Shown one piece after another: positions 50,539 to 57,571 of a DNA stretch of 57,571 bases (its first letter is position 1; every line of letters begins with the position of its first letter). Location of the stretch: contig JAKLIW010000018.1 of NCBI GenBank assembly GCA_022709425.1, positions 1 to 57,571 on the forward strand, in the 5' to 3' direction. The position numbers and the translations under genes were made by a program. The stretch comes from a bacterium (GTDB taxonomy: Bacteria; UBP6; UBA1177; JAKLFG01). The notes beneath the pieces are model-generated. The model saw only the letters and a program-made list of their open reading frames with translations. It made no database searches and was not told the origin of the DNA.

Positions 50539-51864
50539 TTACAGCAGCTCCGCCGCCGCGTTCGCAAGCGCCGAACGCTCGCCCTTTTCGAGTATGATGT
50601 GGCCCGCCAGATGGAATTCCTTGAACTTGTCGACGATGTAGGAAAGACCGTTATTCGATTCGTTCATGTAGGGGTTGTCTATCTGGAACGGGTCGCCGGT
50701 CAGGACTATCTTGGTGTTCTCGCCGACACGCGACACGATGGTCTTCACCTCGTGCGGCGTCAGATTCTGCGCCTCATCGACGATGATGAACTGTTCGGGG
50801 ATGCTGCGACCACGGATGTACGTAAGCGCCTCGACCTCGATAACACCCGAGTTCAGCAGATCGTTCATCTTGCCGAAGTTGGTCGAATCGTAGCCGGCCA
50901 ACAGGTATTCGAGGTTGTCGAAGACCGGCTGCATCCACGGTTTGAGTTTTTCATTAACCGTGCCGGGCAGGTAGCCGATATCACGGCCCATCGGATAGAT
51001 CGGACGGGCGACAAGCATTCGAGTATAGACCCCTTCGTCAAGGCATTTTACCAGCCCCGCCGCGATGGCCAGCAGCGTCTTCCCGGTGCCGGCGATGCCG
51101 ATGAGCGACACCAGCTTCACACGATCGTCCAATAGCAGATCGAGCGCCATCTTCTGCCCCATATTGCGGGCCGAAATGCCCCAGACCGATTTGTATTGTT
51201 TGAGCGGAACGAGCGCCTTGTCGAACGGGTCGATGCGAACGATCGCCTGATGCTGTTCGTTGGCAGCGTCCTTGAGCATGAAGAACTGGTTCGCAAAGCC
51301 TTTCTGGAAGGGTGCGGCAAGCGCGTCGTCGAGCGGCAGTTTTTTCTGTTGATAAATGCGGTCGATCACCTCGCCCGGCACCTCGAGCGACTCAAATCCC
51401 TTATGAAGGCTGGTAAAATTGATCGTTTCATTCTTGTAGGTTTCGGCTTGAATGCCGAGCGCATCGGCCTTGATGCGCATGTTGATATCCTTACTGACCA
51501 GCACCACCGGCACGTTCGGATTCTCCTTGGTAACGCGGTAGGCGCTCGAGAGAATGATGTTGTCGGCGTAGGATCCGCCTAGATCGAGCGCCGGCAGATC
51601 GACCTTCGACGCAAGGTCTATCCGTATCGACCCCCCTTCTTTGAGTTGCACGCCCGCCAGCAGACTGCCGCGTTTACGAATGCTGTCGATATAGCGGGCG
51701 AACGAACGTGCCGCAAGGCCGATCTGATTCATGTCCTTCTTGAATTTGTCGAGTTCCTCGACGACCACCAGCGGAATGACGATGTCGTTCTCCTCAAAGT
51801 TGAAGATCGCCTTGGGATCGGAGAGGATGACATTCGTATCGAGGACGAATATCTTTTTGGACAT
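50539..51864 (-). CDS. PhoH family protein with N-terminal PIN domain
   Basis: 441 aa from ATG 51864, which has GGGAGG six bases upstream; the longer frame to 51879 is unlikely. The N-terminal PIN nuclease domain (about 1-150) has FVLDTNVILSD. The PhoH ATPase part has Walker A GIAGTGKTLLA (about 256-266) and FIIVDEAQNL (about 355-364). PhoH2-type proteins combine RNA helicase and nuclease activity; here both halves look intact. Confidence 0.9.
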   Translation of the reverse strand: MSKKIFVLDTNVILSDPKAIFNFEENDIVIPLVVVEELDKFKKDMNQIGLAARSFARYIDSIRKRGSLLAGVQLKEGGSIRIDLASKVDLPALDLGGSYADNIILSSAYRVTKENPNVPVVLVSKDINMRIKADALGIQAETYKNETINFTSLHKGFESLEVPGEVIDRIYQQKKLPLDDALAAPFQKGFANQFFMLKDAANEQHQAIVRIDPFDKALVPLKQYKSVWGISARNMGQKMALDLLLDDRVKLVSLIGIAGTGKTLLAIAAGLVKCLDEGVYTRMLVARPIYPMGRDIGYLPGTVNEKLKPWMQPVFDNLEYLLAGYDSTNFGKMNDLLNSGVIEVEALTYIRGRSIPEQFIIVDEAQNLTPHEVKTIVSRVGENTKIVLTGDPFQIDNPYMNESNNGLSYIVDKFKEFHLAGHIILEKGERSALANAAAELL

Positions 51865-51879
51865 GGTCACCTCCCGCAA

Positions 51880-53448
51880 TTACTGAAGTTGTTTGAGATC
51901 TACGTTGACCGTCATGTCGCGGTCGAGCGCTATGGCCATAGGCCGTATGTTGAAATCGTCCTTTTGGAAGCCGAGCACCATAACCGCCCCCTCATTCTTG
52001 GGCAGACGGGTCTTGCAGGGCGTAACGCAGAGCACCTTACCGGTCTCGTTGTTGACGACCGTTACTCCGTCGACATTGGCATTGACGGTAAGCAGGATGG
52101 TCTTTTTGCCGCCAACCGGTTTTTTGCCGCTGTAGGTCTTCGGCTCCTGCTCCTTCGGGGACTGTTTGCGTTCCAGTTCCTTCTGCTTGACCTTTCCTTC
52201 CTCCTTCGGCGGATTCGTCTTTGGGTCCTCTCCCTGTGACCGCTCCGCCACAAGGATGTCCGTTTTCTTAGTAACTGTACGGTAGATAAGCACCGTCGCA
52301 ACCAACAAGAGCACCAATATGACGACCACGGTGATGAAGGTCGACTTCTTCTTTACCGAGGCGACCGTATCGGTCCGTTCGCGGTGACGGCCCGCCATCG
52401 TTCCCTGATTGAGCATCAGGAGCATGTCGCGTTCCGATGGTGTCTCCTTGGCGGTCGGCGACGGATCATCGCCCTCGGTGCGCGAGATGACGGTCGAATT
52501 GAGAAGAAACGCCAGATTTATCCGTTTTTCGAGCCCATATTGCGTGTAAACCCGTTTGAGATCGGCGATGAGATCGAGCATCGTAGGATAACGATTCGCC
52601 GCGTTTTTCTCGAGACAACGCATCACGATGGCATCCATCTCGGCAGGGACCGTCTGTTCTTTCGAAGAAGGGAGATCGGGTATTTCGTACTGATGCTTGT
52701 GAAGCACCTTCATGTAATTCTGGTCGGTGAATGGCAGTTTGCCGGTCAGCATCTCGTACATCATGACGCCCAGCGAATAGATGTCGGTCCGCGTATCAAT
52801 CTGTTGGCCGCCTGCCTGCTCCGGGGACATATACTCGGGGGTTCCGAAGATCGCGCCGGTCTTGGTGAGCGTCCGCTCCTTGCGCGAGGTCACGTTGGTT
52901 CCGATGATCTTCGAGATGCCAAAATCCACGATCTTGACAAAAGGAGATATCTCATCCTTCGACGTGATGAGAATGTTCTCCGGCTTCATATCGCGGTGAA
53001 CGATCCCCTTGCCGTGAGCATTGTAAAGCGCGAGCGCCACCTGCGCCGATATGGCGATGACATGATGCAGGGGAAGCGGGGCGCGCTTCTTGATGATCTC
53101 GGCCAGCGATTCGCCTTCGACATATTCCATCACGAAGAAGGCGTTCCCCTGTTCGGTATAACCGAAATCGGTGACATCGACGATGTTCGACTGGCCTATG
53201 TTGCTTGCCGCTATCGCCTCGCGTTTGAACCGCTCGAGGGTGTCTTTGTTCTTGGAAAGCTCGAAATGAAGTATCTTGACAGCGACCTTCTTCTTGAGCA
53301 GTACATGCTCGGCGAGATAGACGTTCCCCATCCCCCCTGAGCCGATCATGCTCGTTATCAGGTAGCGCTCACTAATGGTGACCCCGATAAAGGGCTCTTT
53401 TTTTTCTTTGAGTTCTATTTCTCTGGAGGAAAAATCCGGTATCGTCAT
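51880..53448 (-). CDS. Membrane Ser/Thr protein kinase with PEGA-like C-terminus
   Basis: 522 aa. The kinase domain starts with GSGGMGNVYLAE (G-loop, near 36-47), K58, HRDMKPENILI, DFGISK and GTPEYMSPEQ. A Lys/Ser/Thr linker leads to a transmembrane helix (about 372-392), then a Lys/Glu/Pro-rich stretch and a PEGA-like beta domain at the C-terminus (about 450-522). The C-terminal part probably sits in the periplasm as a sensor. The gene starts after a promoter at 53486-53514. Confidence 0.9.
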   Translation of the reverse strand: MTIPDFSSREIELKEKKEPFIGVTISERYLITSMIGSGGMGNVYLAEHVLLKKKVAVKILHFELSKNKDTLERFKREAIAASNIGQSNIVDVTDFGYTEQGNAFFVMEYVEGESLAEIIKKRAPLPLHHVIAISAQVALALYNAHGKGIVHRDMKPENILITSKDEISPFVKIVDFGISKIIGTNVTSRKERTLTKTGAIFGTPEYMSPEQAGGQQIDTRTDIYSLGVMMYEMLTGKLPFTDQNYMKVLHKHQYEIPDLPSSKEQTVPAEMDAIVMRCLEKNAANRYPTMLDLIADLKRVYTQYGLEKRINLAFLLNSTVISRTEGDDPSPTAKETPSERDMLLMLNQGTMAGRHRERTDTVASVKKKSTFITVVVILVLLLVATVLIYRTVTKKTDILVAERSQGEDPKTNPPKEEGKVKQKELERKQSPKEQEPKTYSGKKPVGGKKTILLTVNANVDGVTVVNNETGKVLCVTPCKTRLPKNEGAVMVLGFQKDDFNIRPMAIALDRDMTVNVDLKQLQ

Positions 53449-53485
53449 GCGGCCTTCGCGCGTTACCTACAATAAAGCACCGCCC

Positions 53486-53514
53486 AACGTATCATTTCCG
53501 GTGCGGTTTGTCAA
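53486..53514 (-). promoter_or_regulatory. Possible promoter for the Ser/Thr kinase
   Basis: On the minus strand TTGACA (53509-53514), 17 bases, TACGTT (53486-53491). Confidence 0.5.
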
Positions 53515-53526
53515 ACATAGTGCCGC

Positions 53527-55596
53527 TTATTCGCCGTTGAACGCCGCTCGGAGAGCGGCCATCTCCTCGCGCCGACCGGCCACGATGAGCGTATCGCCCG
53601 CCGCCAGCAACCGTTCGGGCTCTATGATGCCGCGTTCGCTCCCTTTTTCGCGGACCGCGAGCACCTGCACGCCGAACCGCTGACGCAGTTTCAGTTCTAT
53701 GAGATTGCGGCCGACCAATTCTCCCTGCGCCGTAATGGTCTCGATGACGAAATCGCCGGCCAAGCGTATCTGATGCTGGTGCTGTTCCTCATGCTGGCCC
53801 ACCATTTTGACCAGATGCGCCTTGGAGAGGATCTCCCGTTCGTAAAAGGCGATGATGTCGTGTTCGTGGATACAGCCCAGCAGTTTCCCGTCGTCGCTCA
53901 CCACCGGTATCTCGATGACGTCGTATTCGGCGGTCTTGCGCATCGCCTGCGCGATACTGTCGCCGGGACGCACCGTGGGGAACGCCGTATTGATGAGATC
54001 ATTGGCGACCACCACAGGGCTGATGAGGCCGTACTGTACCTCGCGCGAACTGGTGAGCACCGCGTTGATGGCGCCCAGATAGCGGCCGTCGGCATCCACG
54101 ACATATGCCTCGAACCGCTCCATTTCGCGCATCCGGTCGACCACCGCGCTGAGCGGTTCATGGGGCGCCGCACGCACACAGTCCTTTTTGTAGCAGACCT
54201 CGACCTTGGTCTCGTGCATCAGAGAGGTCTCCTCGCCGGCATCGGTCATGATCCCCTCGCGGACCAACTGGTAGTTGTATATCGAAACGGAGGAGAGCGA
54301 TCGCGATATGAAAACGCTGACCACCGTCGCCAGCATCAGCGCGGGAAGTATGGTGTAATCGCGGGTGATCTCAAAGACGAGCAGAAAACTGGTTATCGGC
54401 TCTTGGGTCGCCGCGCCGAGAAGAGCCCCGGTGCCGACCGCGGCGAAGGAGTAGGCGCTCCCGACGGGAAGATCGAAAAAGATGAGCGGCATGAGTTTTC
54501 CGAACCCGAGTCCGAAGATGAATCCGACGAACAGGATGGGAAAGAAAATGCCGCCCGAAGCTCCGCTCGAGAAGGCGATCGGCAGGAACACAAGTTTCAG
54601 GAGCGCAATCCCGACAAGCACCCACGGTCCCCACGCAAAACCGTCGACAATGACATCCTTGCCCAGACCGAACAACGAAGGAACGAACGGCACGACCAAG
54701 GCAAACGGCAACAATATGAGCGGCGCATGCAGATATTCGGGGATTCGTTTCTTAATCGGCTCCAGCCGGTCGGTCACGGCCGCCGTCGCTTTTATGAGCG
54801 CCACTCCCATGAGGGCGCAGATGATACCGAGCGCCAGATAGAGGAATATCTCGGTAGCCGAATGTATCGCGGTCGACGAGACGGCATCGGCGCCGTATAT
54901 CTGCGCTATCCGGCTGAACGGAAGCGCCTCATGTCCCGGCAGGAAGTAGGCGCCGAAGAAGCTCGCCGTGGCGGCGGCCACCACCACCGGCGTGAGCGTT
55001 CCGATGGCATAGTTGCCCATGACCGTCTCGACGGCGAAGATCGTCCCGGCGATGGGGGCGTTGAAGGCGACGGCGAGTCCGGCGGCCGATCCGCAACCGA
55101 GCAGGAGCTTCATGCGTGAATAGCCGACTTTGAGTAGCTGTCCCACCGAGGATCCGATGGAGGAACTGATGACGATGACCGGCCCTTCAAGACCGAGCGG
55201 CGCGCCACAGGCGATAGAGAGTGCCGCCGTCACCAGCTTGAACGGCGCGAGCAGATGCGGCAGGATACCGTTCTTGAGACGAATGGTTTTGAGCAACAGA
55301 CCCACGCCGGTCCCGGCGCTCTCCTTGGAAAAATAACGTATCAGGAACCCGCCTGCCGAAACACCGGCCAACGGCAGGAGTATCCGCAACGGCAAGGGAA
55401 GGGCGCGAAAACCGTTCACTGCATCGCTGGTGGCAACCCCCAGCAGGAGGCGACTCAGAAGTTCGATCAACCCGCTGAAGAGGAGGTATGCCATCCCGGA
55501 GAACATGCCGATACCGACCGCCGCGATGATAAGTACGGTACTCTCGCGCCGGCTGAAACCTATGAGGAATGCACCGATACGGCCCACGCTGTTCAT
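53527..55596 (-). CDS. ClC-family chloride channel or exchanger with CBS and TrkA-C domains
   Basis: 689 aa. The transport domain (about 15-430) carries GLEGPVIVI, which keeps the gating Glu of the GREGP signature, a second acidic residue in FAVETVMGN, which corresponds to the proton-path Glu of exchangers, and GGIFFPILFVG. Both Glu suggest a Cl-/H+ exchanger rather than a channel. Two CBS domains follow (about 470-580), then a TrkA-C/RCK-C domain (about 605-689). The CBS-RCK-C combination is a possible nucleotide or ion sensing module, but that is inference. Confidence 0.88.
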   Translation of the reverse strand: MNSVGRIGAFLIGFSRRESTVLIIAAVGIGMFSGMAYLLFSGLIELLSRLLLGVATSDAVNGFRALPLPLRILLPLAGVSAGGFLIRYFSKESAGTGVGLLLKTIRLKNGILPHLLAPFKLVTAALSIACGAPLGLEGPVIVISSSIGSSVGQLLKVGYSRMKLLLGCGSAAGLAVAFNAPIAGTIFAVETVMGNYAIGTLTPVVVAAATASFFGAYFLPGHEALPFSRIAQIYGADAVSSTAIHSATEIFLYLALGIICALMGVALIKATAAVTDRLEPIKKRIPEYLHAPLILLPFALVVPFVPSLFGLGKDVIVDGFAWGPWVLVGIALLKLVFLPIAFSSGASGGIFFPILFVGFIFGLGFGKLMPLIFFDLPVGSAYSFAAVGTGALLGAATQEPITSFLLVFEITRDYTILPALMLATVVSVFISRSLSSVSIYNYQLVREGIMTDAGEETSLMHETKVEVCYKKDCVRAAPHEPLSAVVDRMREMERFEAYVVDADGRYLGAINAVLTSSREVQYGLISPVVVANDLINTAFPTVRPGDSIAQAMRKTAEYDVIEIPVVSDDGKLLGCIHEHDIIAFYEREILSKAHLVKMVGQHEEQHQHQIRLAGDFVIETITAQGELVGRNLIELKLRQRFGVQVLAVREKGSERGIIEPERLLAAGDTLIVAGRREEMAALRAAFNGE

Positions 55597-55600
55597 GGAA

Positions 55601-56122
55601 CTACCACGTGATAAGGGCTTGCGCAGGCCCCTCTTTGAGTTCTACGGCGAACTGGGACGCACAAAGCCGCCGCCACTCTCCGGCATAGACGCCCGATGCG
55701 AAGACCGATGAGAATCGGCTCTCGCGGACGAATCTTTTGAAGGCGCCGACCGCGGCGGCCGTCGGCCGGTCGCAGGCGGGAAAAAGGAGTATCGCCTCAT
55801 CACCGCCCCGGTAGGGCATATCGGGCAGGACCGACAGATAGTAGTAGCGACCGTCGATAAGCGGATTGACCGCCTGCGCCCCCATCCACGCCGGTTCTAT
55901 CGCGAAAGGGCCCGCCGATACGGGACCGCCAAGCGGCAAGTAGCGCACGATACCGAGTTCAGCGGCGATGGCGGGTGTCGTGATAGTGATGCCGACCCGT
56001 TTCTGCGGCGATATCGCCGAGCAGTTGGTCAGCAGCACCGCCGCGCGCGAACGAAGCGGCACGCGGTCTATCAGAAGTGTGCGACCACCTTTTATGAGGT
56101 GATGAACCGTAATGATACGCAT
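55601..56122 (-). CDS. Protein of unknown function
   Basis: 173 aa. No signal peptide. Central hydrophobic strands and a helix around 135-150 (AAAVGAFKRFVRESRF). No motif I can name. It is upstream of the ClC gene by four bases and downstream of the Arg-rich protein, so probably shares their transcript. The ribosome site is weak. Confidence 0.55.
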   Translation of the reverse strand: MRIITVHHLIKGGRTLLIDRVPLRSRAAVLLTNCSAISPQKRVGITITTPAIAAELGIVRYLPLGGPVSAGPFAIEPAWMGAQAVNPLIDGRYYYLSVLPDMPYRGGDEAILLFPACDRPTAAAVGAFKRFVRESRFSSVFASGVYAGEWRRLCASQFAVELKEGPAQALITW

Positions 56123-56154
56123 GGCAAAAATCTCAGAGCTCCGGTAAGGGAACG

Positions 56155-56652
56155 TTATTCGGTCTCGACATCGGCGACCGACGGAGCCCCTCCCTCTTTT
56201 TTGGGACCCGAACGACGACGCGGACGACGGCGGCGGCGTGATGCTCCTTCAGGACGACGCTCTCCGCTCTCTTCGGCCGAGCGAGGCTTTTCTGAACGCG
56301 ATTCGGCCGTTTTGACGACGCTCTTGGCGGGCGGTACGGCGTCGAGCCCCTCGCTTTCGGTTTCGGAAAGTATTTCCTCTATCATCGGCATGATCATTTT
56401 CTTCACCTGATCCTTGGCAACACTGTACATTGTGCGCAGAAACAGGGGCGACGAGTCTTTTTTCTCAATGAAGGAATCAATACGCTGCATCAGCGCCAAC
56501 AACTCGTCGCGCCGGACCCGGGCCCGCTCATTATCGTCGACTATTTTGTGCAGACGGCGGGCGCCCGACACGATCTCCTCCCGGAGCGCTTGTATTTGCT
56601 CCGTGGTCAATACGGTCGCCAAAAGACTCTCGAAACTCGATCTTTTCATCAT
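56155..56652 (-). CDS. Helical protein with Arg-rich C-terminal tail
   Basis: 165 aa from ATG 56652, which overlaps the TetR stop (ATGA), with GGGGAG five bases upstream. Residues 1-105 are a helical, heptad-like region; 105-165 is low complexity with an RRRRRPRRRS cluster. The longer frame starts inside the TetR gene. The Arg-rich tail may bind nucleic acid or polyanions; I do not recognise the family. Confidence 0.6.
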   Translation of the reverse strand: MMKRSSFESLLATVLTTEQIQALREEIVSGARRLHKIVDDNERARVRRDELLALMQRIDSFIEKKDSSPLFLRTMYSVAKDQVKKMIMPMIEEILSETESEGLDAVPPAKSVVKTAESRSEKPRSAEESGERRPEGASRRRRRPRRRSGPKKEGGAPSVADVETE

Positions 56653-57254
56653 GACATCTCCCCGGTAAACGAGATATAATTTTGTATTTTGAAATTCTTC
56701 GCCACCTTGATGAGGGGATCCATGTCCAGCACATTGCCGCCGTCGATGGCCCACTGGTAGGCGATCTCCTTCAAGGTACCCAACAGTGAATAAGAAAGAA
56801 GTCGGACATTAATGTGGGCCGACAGATCGCCATTCTTCTGAAGCATCGTGAGCGCCCCTTCGACGTATTCCACCAGACGCGCATAGAACAAAATAAGCTG
56901 GTGATCGAATTCCGAATCGAGCCCCACCGCCTCCGACACGATGATCTTGGTCAGGTCCTTATTCTGCGTTATGTTTTCAACCACCTTGCACATGTTGCGA
57001 TTGAACTGCGTCTGCAACGGCTCATGCGGTGAGAACATCGTGATATCCTGTATGATAGCGCCGGTGAAATTCTTGATGAGGGTGTCGAATATATCGCGCT
57101 TGTTCTCAAAGTACAGGTAGATCGTCCCGCGCGCCACGTCGGATTTCTTGCAGATATCGCTGATGCTTGTTGCGTGATAACCCTTTTTCGCGAACACTTT
57201 CGCCGCACAAGCCAATATCTGTTCGCGTCGATTCTCTTTTTTCGCAGTACGCAT
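56649..57254 (-). CDS. TetR/AcrR-family regulator
   Basis: 201 aa from ATG 57254. The N-terminal helix-turn-helix is clear: REQILACAAKVFAKKGYHATSISDICKKSDVARGTIYLYFENK (about 9-51, key motif GTIYLYF). The C-terminal helical ligand/dimer domain follows. GGGAGG lies 10 bases upstream; the longer TTG frame at 57272 would contain the ribosome site. It may regulate itself and the next genes in the run; the ligand is unknown. Confidence 0.85.
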   Translation of the reverse strand: MRTAKKENRREQILACAAKVFAKKGYHATSISDICKKSDVARGTIYLYFENKRDIFDTLIKNFTGAIIQDITMFSPHEPLQTQFNRNMCKVVENITQNKDLTKIIVSEAVGLDSEFDHQLILFYARLVEYVEGALTMLQKNGDLSAHINVRLLSYSLLGTLKEIAYQWAIDGGNVLDMDPLIKVAKNFKIQNYISFTGEMS

Positions 57255-57281
57255 GAGACTCGATCCTCCCAAAGTCTGCGG

Positions 57282-57311
57282 GTATTATCGGGAAAGAACG
57301 TCAAAAGTCAA
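57282..57311 (-). promoter_or_regulatory. Promoter for the TetR gene, next to the IS junction
   Basis: On the minus strand TTGACT (57306-57311), 18 bases, TAATAC (57282-57287). The IS ends about 20 bases upstream of the -35. Confidence 0.5.
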
Positions 57312-57331
57312 ACTGATCGGGGCAAAGGCAC

Positions 57332-57571
57332 CCTGTCAAGACATTTGCTAACCTTACCAAAGGAATGATCGTCACGCCATTTACTATCTTACCGAACGGG
57401 CCCATGGGGGTCTCTCCTTTCTGATGGGTTTTCTATCGGCGCGAATACTTTGGGAGAACGGTTTAAGGCGGCGAGTCGTGAGAGTTTCTTTTCGATCTCT
57501 TGGGAAAGGAGGAAAGGATCGATCTGATCACGCAGGAGCACGAGTTCTTTTACCTTTTCGGGAAGGTTGTG
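57332..57571 (-). mobile_element. Inner end of an insertion sequence (right copy)
   Basis: 57332-57408 is the inverted copy of 1-77. It contains the terminal TGTCAAG (57334-57340) and two imperfect 23-24 bp repeats. The rest to the window end belongs to the same element and encodes the transposase tail. Both IS copies have their transposase genes pointing into the window. Confidence 0.8.
57389..57571 (-). CDS. Transposase/integrase C-terminus (partial)
   Basis: 60 codons are visible, entering from outside the window and ending at TAA 57389-57391. Features: helical KVKELVLLRDQIDPFLLSQE, IEKKLSRLAAL and a short basic end. The DPFxLxxEIxxKL pattern resembles the C-termini of integrase-core (DDE) transposases. 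The catalytic domain is outside the window, so the family is not assigned. Confidence 0.6.
   Translation of the reverse strand, partial: HNLPEKVKELVLLRDQIDPFLLSQEIEKKLSRLAALNRSPKVFAPIENPSERRDPHGPVR

Noticed and set aside
55601..56122. ComB-like phosphatase as identity of the unknown protein
   Set aside because: Only a vague resemblance in size and strand pattern; no family motif was found, so it stays unknown.
57389..57408. Small overlapping frame starting at the ATG at 57403-57405 in the IS end, with an AGGAG site
   Set aside because: It overlaps the transposase tail in another frame and runs out of the IS into different flanks at each copy, so it is probably chance.
1..57571. Composite transposon carrying the whole window
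   Set aside because: Housekeeping genes (rpmF, plsX, murJ, lipB) lie inside, so the region is chromosomal core; the flanking IS ends more likely mark contig breaks.

Overview
The window looks like a complete or nearly complete contig from a Gram-negative, didermic bacterium of deltaproteobacterial or myxococcal type. I infer this from the gene families only. There is a full type II secretion operon that includes gspN, a PilM-like GspL, several lipoproteins with Asp/Thr-rich linkers, a seven-bladed propeller lipoprotein, a PIN-PhoH ATPase and a membrane Ser/Thr kinase. No tRNA, rRNA or CRISPR array was seen. Coding density is high, most operons are tightly packed, and the DNA is GC-rich, which gives many long antisense shadow frames.

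Ends: positions 1-77 and 57332-57408 are the same sequence in inverted orientation, with two mismatches. Both are the inner end of one insertion sequence, carrying the last codons of a transposase-like gene and the terminal repeats. The left copy abuts a truncated gene that resembles the C-terminus of a septoil-knot repeat protein. The contig probably ends here because an assembler could not pass through a repeated IS.

Layout: 0.2-0.6 kb is an AT-richer RraB-like membrane protein. 0.76-3.2 kb (+) is a carbamoyltransferase/DUF5989/SxtJ trio. 3.2-6.0 kb (-) holds DUF2461, an OmpR/PhoB-type regulator and a porin; the regulator and porin promoters share 11-bp-spaced TTAAC-like direct repeats. 6.1-13.3 kb is mixed: a HAD phosphatase, a propeller lipoprotein, an MFS transporter, PgeF, an M23 peptidase and a PA-domain lipoprotein. 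13.4-27.6 kb (-) is gspC-D-E-F-G-H-I-J-K-L-M-N plus a lipoprotein. 27.8-31.6 kb (-) is an outer-membrane receptor-like beta barrel followed by a lipoprotein. 31.7-34.3 kb (-) is rseP-tsaB-ydcH-like. 34.4-36.2 kb (+) is yceD-rpmF-plsX, meeting a stand-alone receiver protein tail to tail. 36.6-40.1 kb (-) has an RNA uracil methyltransferase, a lipoprotein and a second porin-like protein. 40.2-45.6 kb (+) is queD-rppH-PBP1A-murJ plus a small protein. 45.6-57.3 kb (-) is a long run: histidine kinase, LysM protein, lipoprotein, lipB, phosphoesterase, PhoH, Ser/Thr kinase, ClC channel, two unknown proteins and a TetR regulator.

The theme is envelope biology: secretion (Gsp), outer-membrane barrels, lipoproteins, peptidoglycan synthesis and remodelling (PBP1A, MurJ, M23, LysM), envelope stress proteolysis (RseP with an apparent extra PDZ) and signalling. 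Many envelope proteins carry Lys/Glu/Pro-rich low-complexity stretches in regions predicted to be periplasmic, which is the most distinctive recurring property of the window.
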